Assembly: GCA_029891385.1 (NCBI GenBank)
Contig: CM057234.1
Span: forward strand, 19,764,350-19,828,349
Reading direction: 5' to 3'
Source of the DNA: Erythroxylum novogranatense
Lineage: Eukaryota > Streptophyta > Magnoliopsida > Malpighiales > Erythroxylaceae
DNA: 64,000 nucleotides
Made by a program: the position numbers and the translations under genes. Below the pieces are notes generated by a model, which saw nothing but the letters and a program-made list of their open reading frames with translations, had not been told where the DNA came from and made no database searches. Within the stretch, counting starts at the first letter, position 1; every line of letters starts with the position of its first letter. This document shows positions 57,852 to 64,000 of the stretch, piece after piece.

Positions 57852-59129
57852 TTATAGCTTCAAGTCTCGCTCTCTTGGAGCATATGTTTCGTTGTAGTCT
57901 ATTCCTTCTTGCTGATTGTAGCCTTGTGCTACTAATCTGGCCTTGTTACGACTCACTCTTCCTGATTTGTCTAGCTTATTCTTGAAAACCCATCTGGTTC
58001 CAATAATGGATTTCTTAGGAGGTTTTGGAACTAAGGACCAGACGTTATTCCTTATGAATTGGTTCAGCTCTTCTTGCATGACTAACACCCAAGCTTCGTC
58101 TTGAAGAGCTTCCTCAACCTTCTTGGTATCTACTTCAGGGATAAAAGCTACATTAGCTTCTCGTCTGAATCTGGACCTTGTCCTAACTCCTTCTGAGGTC
58201 TCACCGATAATTAACTCTTCTGGATGAGAACTTTTATACTTCCAATCTCGTCTTAGTTCTATAGTTTCTAGAATATCTTCAATCTTATCCTCATGAGTGT
58301 CTGACGAGGGAGTTTCTGAGGCATCATCTAGGTTCTTTGAAGGACCTTCAATCTCCATGTCATCTTCCTTATGGGATTGAGAACTATCATCAAACTTGAC
58401 ATGAATTGTCTCTTCAACAGTCTTTGAAATCAAGTTGTAAACTCGAAAAGCCTTAGACGATGATGAGTAGCCTAGAAAGATTCCTGGATAGGTCTTCGAG
58501 TTGAATTTATCCAACAGCTCTTTCGTATTCAGAATGGAACATTTGCACCCAAATGGATGAAAGTAGGATATGCTTGGTCTTCTTCCATTCCATAACTCGT
58601 AAGGAGTTTTCTTCAACATAGGTCGCAACAAGATCCTGTTCTGAATATAGCATGCTGTGTTCACAGCTTCTGCCCAGAAATACTTAGGAAGATTCATCTC
58701 ACATAGCATGGTCCTTGCCATCTCTTGAACCGTCCTATTCTTTCTTTCAACAACTCCATTCTGTTGTGGAGTTCTAGGGGCCGAGAAGTTGTGGGAAATT
58801 CCATTCTCTTCACAGAATACTCTAAACTTCTCATTTTCAAACTCTCCACCATAATCACTCCTGATACTAGCAATGGACATTCCTTTTTCGTTCTGTAACT
58901 TTCTGGATAGAGTTCTAAAGCACTTAAAGGACTCATCTTTGTGTGATAAAAATAATATCCAACAAAATCGAGTAAAGTCATCAACAATGACAAATCCATA
59001 TTTCTTTCTGCCAAGACTTAATGTCCTTGTAGGACCAAATAAATCCATATGTAATAGTTCTAAAGGTCTTGAAGACGTTACAAAACTTTTAGAAGAGAAA
59101 GAGGTTTTAACTTGTTTTCCTTTAAACAA
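57852..59129 (-). CDS. pol: Y integrase and RT N-terminus (partial ORF)
   Basis: 425 residues. The integrase core holds the complete DD35E triad: D29 (LLHMDLFGPT), D92 (IRSDYGGEFEN) and E128 (PQQNGVVERKNRTVQEMA). After it come KTPYELWNGRRPSISYFHPF, FLGYSSSSKAFRVYN, an acidic linker, and the RT start (VWSLVPKPPKKSIIGTRWVF, ARLVAQGYNQQEGIDYNETY). The HHCC zinc part lies upstream in another frame (VKGLPK near 59,170-59,185). It would integrate the cDNA. Longest intact domain in the window, still part of a broken polyprotein. Confidence 0.93.
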   Translation of the reverse strand: MFKGKQVKTSFSSKSFVTSSRPLELLHMDLFGPTRTLSLGRKKYGFVIVDDFTRFCWILFLSHKDESFKCFRTLSRKLQNEKGMSIASIRSDYGGEFENEKFRVFCEENGISHNFSAPRTPQQNGVVERKNRTVQEMARTMLCEMNLPKYFWAEAVNTACYIQNRILLRPMLKKTPYELWNGRRPSISYFHPFGCKCSILNTKELLDKFNSKTYPGIFLGYSSSSKAFRVYNLISKTVEETIHVKFDDSSQSHKEDDMEIEGPSKNLDDASETPSSDTHEDKIEDILETIELRRDWKYKSSHPEELIIGETSEGVRTRSRFRREANVAFIPEVDTKKVEEALQDEAWVLVMQEELNQFIRNNVWSLVPKPPKKSIIGTRWVFKNKLDKSGRVSRNKARLVAQGYNQQEGIDYNETYAPRERDLKL

Positions 59130-59640
59130 TTTTCACGTAAAAGTTCTTTATCAAAACTTATTTTGGCAAACCTTTTACTAAATCATGTTTTACCAATTTT
59201 GAAATATGTTTCAAAGATACATGACCTAGCTTTTATGCCAGATTAGTCTTTCTTCTTGTAAGATAGAAAGCATGAAATATTTTGATTTTGAAAATCTTCT
59301 AAATTGATTTTGTAAAGGTTGTTTCTTCTCTGGCAGAGAAAAGTATAGACCCATCTTTGTTTCGACTTCACAAAGATTTTGATTGAATGTAACTGTGAAA
59401 CCAGAATCACACAACTGACTCACACTAATCAAGTTATGCTTTAGACCATCAACAAGCAGTACATTATTTATGCATGCAAAGGAATCTTTACCTATTTTCC
59501 CGATTCCAATGATTTTGCCCTGCTGGTTGTCTCCGAAAGTTACTGATCCTCCCTTCTTATACTGAAGGTCTAGGAACATAGACCTTCTTCCCGTCATGTG
59601 TCGCGAGCATCCACTGTCTAAATACCAATGGTGCTTGCCG
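59130..59640 (-). pseudogene. pol: Y protease and pre-integrase (frameshifted)
   Basis: HHWYLDSGCSRHMTG at about 59,590-59,635 is the copia aspartic protease active site with intact DSG. The open piece 59,226-59,597 continues [20 protein letters not shown] and [20 protein letters not shown], typical of the protease to pre-integrase stretch, and ends EERLIWHKS where the GAG_pre-integrase region starts. Frameshifts near 59,640 (from Gag) and 59,130-59,225 (to integrase). Confidence 0.87.
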
Positions 59641-59646
59641 TATCTT

Positions 59647-60702
59647 TCAAGGAAGGATATCTGCAGGAGAAACTATTTTATTTCTTGGTACCCAAATTTT
59701 CTTGGGTCCTTTATGGTTAGTAGTATGCACATGATGTAATCTATAATGCATATTACTCGGACGTTGATTAAAATGTGTTGTCCTATTTCTTCCTTTTTGA
59801 GAGACAAATTTATTACGAGACTGAGTATTGTTTCCAATAAACCCTAAACCAGTCTTATCACTAGGATGTCTACATTTTCCTAGCATATCATTCATTTTCT
59901 TTGTACTCTCAGTGAAAGTAGCTAGATCAGCTGATAGATTCTTGATCCTTAGCTTAAGCTGATTAATCTCATCTGATCTATCTACAAGTTTCCTTTTAAC
60001 TTCTAACTCCTTTTTAAGCAAATATTTTCTCTCTATTTTCTCAAGATGTTTAATATTCTTCTGATACTTTTTCTTCAACAGCTTGTCTTTTTTGAGAATA
60101 GCATGAGAATCTTCTAACAATTCTGAATATGCATCATGCAAGTTATCATAATCGGATTTTACCTCCTCATCACTATCTTCTTCAGCCATTAGGCAAATGT
60201 TTGCATGTTTCGATGACTCGGAGCTCAGATTCGATTCAGATGAATCTAGATCCTCCCATGTTGCCATCATGCTTTTCTTGCCTTCTTTACTCTTCTTAGG
60301 TTTCTTCTTGAGAATAGGGCATTCTGACTTGTAGTGTCCAGGCTGATTGCACTCGTAGCAAATGATAGAAGACTTTTCTGGCTTGGCTTCATCTTTTTCA
60401 TTCTTTCTGAATGTCTGGTTACTTCTGGGCTTCTTTTTCCACATACGTCTTATCTTTCTGGAAATGAAAGATAATTCGTCATCTTCATCACTTGACTCTG
60501 ATTCAGATTGACTGGAGTTATCATCCTTTGATTCTTCAATCTTCAATGCCTTCGATGACTTCCTCCTTCTCTGAGTCTTATGATTCTTCTGTCCGGCCTT
60601 CAGTGCTATTGACTTGTCTTGCTTGGGCTTGTCTTCACCATTGAGTTCTACTTCATGAATCTTCAAGGATCCCAGCAACTCATCTAGCTTCAGCACGCTC
60701 AA
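59647..60702 (-). CDS. gag: Y Gag C-terminal part (partial ORF)
   Basis: 351 residues. LDELLGSLKIHEVELN leads into a Ser/Glu/Asp stretch, then a standard zinc knuckle C115-C118-H123-C128 (CYECNQPGHYKSEC). From about residue 180 to 270 a Lys/Leu/Glu-rich, coiled-coil-prone region (LLKKKYQKNIKHLEKIE). It ends KKIWVPRNKIVSPADILP, the usual Gag end just before protease. The start overlaps the upstream piece by 4 bases in another frame. A long coiled-coil Gag is a Sirevirus-like trait (family knowledge). Confidence 0.9.
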   Translation of the reverse strand: MSVLKLDELLGSLKIHEVELNGEDKPKQDKSIALKAGQKNHKTQRRRKSSKALKIEESKDDNSSQSESESSDEDDELSFISRKIRRMWKKKPRSNQTFRKNEKDEAKPEKSSIICYECNQPGHYKSECPILKKKPKKSKEGKKSMMATWEDLDSSESNLSSESSKHANICLMAEEDSDEEVKSDYDNLHDAYSELLEDSHAILKKDKLLKKKYQKNIKHLEKIERKYLLKKELEVKRKLVDRSDEINQLKLRIKNLSADLATFTESTKKMNDMLGKCRHPSDKTGLGFIGNNTQSRNKFVSQKGRNRTTHFNQRPSNMHYRLHHVHTTNHKGPKKIWVPRNKIVSPADILP

Positions 60703-61278
60703 GTCTTTGCTTCTTGCACTGCAGTTACTTTAGGTCTCCATCTCTTAGGAAGGCTTCTTAGGATCTTTCGAACATGATCTTGATTATTGTAAGTCCTTCT
60801 AAGAGCTTTTAATCCGTTGACAATTGTTTGAAATCTTCCAAACATTTGATCAATAGATTCTTCATCTTCCATCCTGAAAAGTTCATATTGATGTACAAGA
60901 ATACTTATCTTGGATTCTTTAACTTGACTAGTGCCTTCATGAGCAATGGACAATGTGTCCCATATCTCTTTTGCAGTGTCGCAACCATGCACTTTGTCGT
61001 ATTCGCTTCTGCTTAGGGCACATGTTAAGAAGAATTTCGCCTTTGAATTCAGTTGTATTCTTGCTTTCTGATCAGCCATCCATCTACTTCGTGGAATAGA
61101 ACTACCTTCTTCATCTACAGGTATATAGGGTCCGTTCTTTATTACGTCCCAAAGGTCTACATATGTAGATTCGATGAATAACCGCATTCTATCTTTCCAG
61201 TAATGGTAGTCTTCCATTGAATGCCGGAGGTCTAGTGATCGAGGCTCCTTCAAGTGATGTATACATGTGACTCGCCAT
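60699..61278 (-). CDS. gag: Y Gag N-terminal part (frameshifted near its start)
   Basis: The likely start is the ATG at 61,276-61,278 (MASHMYTSLEGASITRPPAF). A 1-base loss near 61,220 shifts the frame, and the open piece 60,699-61,253 continues with DYHYWKDRMRLFIESTYVDL, AKFFLTCALSRSEYDKVHGC, AKEIWDTLSIAHEGTSQVKE, and EESIDQMFGRFQTIVNGLKA. These are the copia gag DUF4219/UBN2-type motifs. It forms the particle capsid. Confidence 0.9.
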
Positions 61279-61321
61279 TATCTTTAATCCACACTTCGCC
61301 AAAGTGATTCTTGGATACCAA

Positions 61322-61335
61322 GATCTGATACCAAT
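61322..61335 (-). other. Y primer-binding site
   Basis: Minus strand ATTGGTATCAGATC directly after the LTR end CACTTCA; tRNA-Met type. Confidence 0.85.
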
Positions 61336-62341
61336 TGAAGTGAATCACAAGTTAATACAACACTTATAAAATGATAATAGAATGCACGAGAAGGGGGGAT
61401 TGAATTGTGTATTCCCTTTTGAATATCTTTTCAAATTACTTGTTAGAAATAAAAATTCTTTACTGTAATTCTTATTAATCCTAATTGATCAAAACTTTTC
61501 AATGCTAAGTATATGAATAGTAAATAAAGATCAACTTTGAAACTAAAAGTGAGATAGAGATTGAGAGTAGTAGACACGCAGATTTATCCTGGTTCACCCC
61601 AAATCGTGGGCTACGCCCGATCCTCGAGTTTCTTCCGAGATTTCACTATCTCTTCAAACTTTACAAGTATTCTTTCACGAGCCTCTTGTGTCTCTACACC
61701 AAGATTCTTTCACACTTAGCCTCTGCAGCTATCTGCACAACTCTTTCTTTTCAGAAAAGTATTTGAACACTTTGTTACTGAGAAGATAGCGTTCAGCTAA
61801 TTCACACTTAATCGCTTTTCACTTTGTGTAATTTTTCTCAAAGCATTTAACTCGCAGTCTTCGACTTGACTTGTATTTATAGCCTTAAATCTCAGAATCG
61901 CTTCTTGATTCTTGAATCTTGAATCTTGAATTTTGAATCTTTAAAGAAACGGTTAATCAGTTGAGTTCTGTAACTAACTCGAACTGACTCTTGCGTCTGT
62001 TTCTTTTCTGCGTCTGCATCTGCTTCGCTTTGCGTCTGCGTCTGCGTCTGCTTTTCTTTCTGCGTCTGTATCTACATTTGTGTCTTTGTCTGTTTATTGT
62101 CTTGAGTCATCTGCGTCTGTGTTGATTTTTTACTTTGACAAACTTCATCTGTGTTTGACTTGTATCAACTTCGTCTGTATCTGACTGATGTCTTGCAACT
62201 TCGTCTGTGTCTTTGTCTGTTTATTCAAACTTCTTCTGTCTTCGGACTTCGTCTGTGACTATTTTGTTTTTCTTGTTTTTGTTCTCACTATATTTGTTAT
62301 ATATCAAAATCATTTATATGTAAAGTCATTCTGACTTAACA
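61336..62341 (-). mobile_element. Y 5' LTR
   Basis: 1,006 bp; plus-strand view TGAAGTGAATCAC...CTGACTTAACA, adjoining the primer site. TATA box at 61,874-61,881. Followed by CCTGT, the target duplication. Confidence 0.9.
61874..61881 (-). promoter_or_regulatory. TATA box, Y 5' LTR
   Basis: Minus strand TATAAATA in GGCTATAAATACAAGTC. The best promoter candidate for Y transcription, as it sits in the upstream LTR. Confidence 0.6.
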
Positions 62342-62346
62342 CCTGT

Positions 62347-64000
62347 CATTTTAATGCCCTCTTCATCTGCTTTATGTTTTAATTCATCTCATCCCAGCTG
62401 TTTGGTTTACTATTATGTTGCCATTTTTGTTTTCTTTGGTTTAAATTGTTGTATTTTTTACTTTGTGTTTTATCTCTTTTGTTGGAACCTTGCGTTTCTA
62501 CTGTTTGTTTATGCTTACTCTAGCATTTTCCTACTTCTGACCTACATTTTGGTGGCTATCTTCTACAGCTCTGCGTTTCACTCCCTTCTTACTTGTGTTT
62601 TTCCATTTGAGTTTGAATGAAGATAATGTTTATCTCTTCCACTGTTGCATTTTTCTCTCTGCATTTTTCTCGTTGGTTACTTAGACTGTGTCATTTTATT
62701 CCTCTCTTGTCCAGCTACTAGCGTTTTGGTCTGCTTCCCATTGCACTACCATTTAGTTTCATCTATTGTGTTGTTACATTTTGCTTCTTTGATGCTACCA
62801 TTTTAGTCTTCTATTTTTTTTTAGTATTGTGTGCTTCATTCCTTCTTCACCTTGTTACATCAGTCCATTAAGCCTAATAAAAATAGTTGAACATAGGCCA
62901 ATTTTATAGTAAAATTCAGAATAAATATTTTTAGGTTTTAACTAAGAACATATGAATAATCATGCCCAACTGTGTAATAAAAATAAATAAATGGACTAAA
63001 TTTAGGATGATAAATGATGTAATATTTTGCACTTATCAAATTCTCCTGCATTTAGTTGTTGGTTGCCCTCGATCAATGAAACACAGGAGTAACTAGAAAA
63101 AAAAACATTCTTGACAAAACATTTAAACTAGATGCGTGACTTCACCTAAAATTCATTGAAAAGACAACTATACCAAAAGAACCAAGTAGACATTAAAACA
63201 AATTTTATGTTAGTAAAGAAAACAATGAAAACATTTAAGTTAGGAGACGTCATACCATCCACAAGAACTAACTAAACCATTGAGATTCTTAACAAGTAGG
63301 CAAGGTTATTTTACATATTATAAGCAGTTAATTAGCATTATAATGAAGTGATTTCAATTGATAGACCCTCATAAGTATATTTTTTTATGCACTCAACACT
63401 TATAGTATTTTAGGTTATGTGTTTCACTCAAAATCTCAATCCTAATAAGAAGCTCAACTATAATCTTGGTATCGACTCAATTCTTTACTACTAGCTATAG
63501 GACAACACACAACACAAATCAAAGCAATTTAGAGGGTTATATGAGGCTTAGGGTGAGGGTACGAATGTGTAATAAAAATCCAAAAACATGTAGAGAAATA
63601 AAATTCTAAAACGTGAGAGAAAACATTAACCATATGTCTCCATATTATAATCATTGTAAGGAAAAGACCTCCTTCCATACTCCTCAAATTTATATAAAAT
63701 AGCATCCATCATCAAACCTCTTTTACACTAAAATGAAGTGAATGAATACACATTGTATGAACAAATACAAAAAAATTACAAACATGAAATAGAATTATAG
63801 AAAAAGCAAACATAAAATTCACACCTTTTTTTCTTTTTCTTTGGTTTTTTTATTTTTTATCTTTTTTTAAGAATAAAAAAGTACAATGGAGATAAATGTA
63901 AAATACAGCACATGACTACGATGACAACATAAATTATAAATCACAACACTTCATTCACACAACCAAGAGAACAACAACTTTAAACACATGCATCCCCTAC
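62347..64000. other. Unassigned AT-rich sequence right of Y
   Basis: No gene, LTR pair or repeat array recognised. The first 500 bp are T/C-rich with a hydrophobic 88-codon ORF that lacks any motif. Around 63,030-63,100 the minus strand (CAACTAAATGCAGGAGAATT, TTGATAAGTGC) is reminiscent of the non-coding part of Tat/Athila-type gypsy elements, but too short to claim. It may be the outer host of Z and Y. Confidence 0.35.

Larger units (their letters stand above)
52865..62341 (-). mobile_element. Ty1/copia element Y, complete, with extra 3' ORF
   Basis: Minus strand, 9.48 kb, with a perfect target duplication CCTGT at 52,860-52,864 and 62,342-62,346. LTRs 61,336-62,341 (5') and 52,865-53,805 (3') run TGTTAAGTCA...TTCACTTCA. 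Order on the element: primer site, Gag, protease, integrase, RT, RNase H, additional ORF, polypurine tract. It is the best-preserved element here, with long open segments for Gag, integrase and RT, yet frameshifts remain. Sequence motifs and the extra ORF suggest a Sirevirus relative. Confidence 0.93.

Noticed and set aside
62354..62620. Hydrophobic 88-codon ORF as a small membrane protein gene
   Set aside because: The T-rich composition alone gives such a peptide; no promoter, splice context or homology recognised.

Overview
The window looks like nuclear heterochromatin of a flowering plant. It is built almost entirely of nested LTR retrotransposons: Ty1/copia elements with Sirevirus-like features, Ty3/gypsy elements including a chromodomain type, and a non-autonomous element with giant LTRs. 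I found no convincing host gene, tRNA, rRNA or CRISPR array. The species cannot be told from what is visible. Element names below (Z, X, Y, B, G1, A) are mine. Nearly every coding region carries frameshifts or stops, so the protein calls are remnants of gag and pol.

Layout. The oldest recognisable layer is one minus-strand copia element, Z. Its primer-binding site is near 51,010 and its pieces lie at 49,662-50,957 (gag), 34,621-35,647 (gag end, protease), 24,121-25,215 (integrase, start of RT) and 10,354-10,869 (RT end, RNase H). Into Z were inserted: (i) gypsy element G1, minus strand, with its 5' LTR at 7,736-10,353 and internal region 1-71 plus 4,438-7,735, running off the left edge and itself broken by a solo A-family LTR at 72-4,437; (ii) an inverted A-family LTR (10,870-11,961 and 14,936-16,054), which hosts a solo B-type LTR (11,962-14,935) and a chromodomain gypsy element B (16,055-24,120, minus strand) whose 5' LTR is truncated; (iii) copia element X (25,216-34,620, plus strand); (iv) an inverted solo A LTR (35,648-36,909 and 46,359-49,656, target duplication ACTTG), which hosts a two-LTR A element (36,910-46,358, target duplication AACAT). 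A complete copia element Y (52,865-62,341, minus strand, target duplication CCTGT) lies in or beside the upstream LTR of Z. The last 1.65 kb is unassigned AT-rich sequence.

How the parts work together. Autonomous elements G1, B, Z, X and Y encode or once encoded Gag (particle), protease, reverse transcriptase/RNase H and integrase. The A element has about 4.4-kb LTRs around only 627 bp of non-coding interior, with its own tRNA-Met primer site and polypurine tract, so it must have borrowed proteins. Its 3' end resembles that of the chromodomain gypsy element B. X and Y belong to one family and both carry an extra sense-strand ORF downstream of pol. The points I rate highest are the A element with its duplicated LTR-end/primer-site segment, and this extra ORF. 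Many differences between sister LTRs are 1-bp indels or changes at CTG/CAG, which raises the possibility of consensus errors in the assembly.
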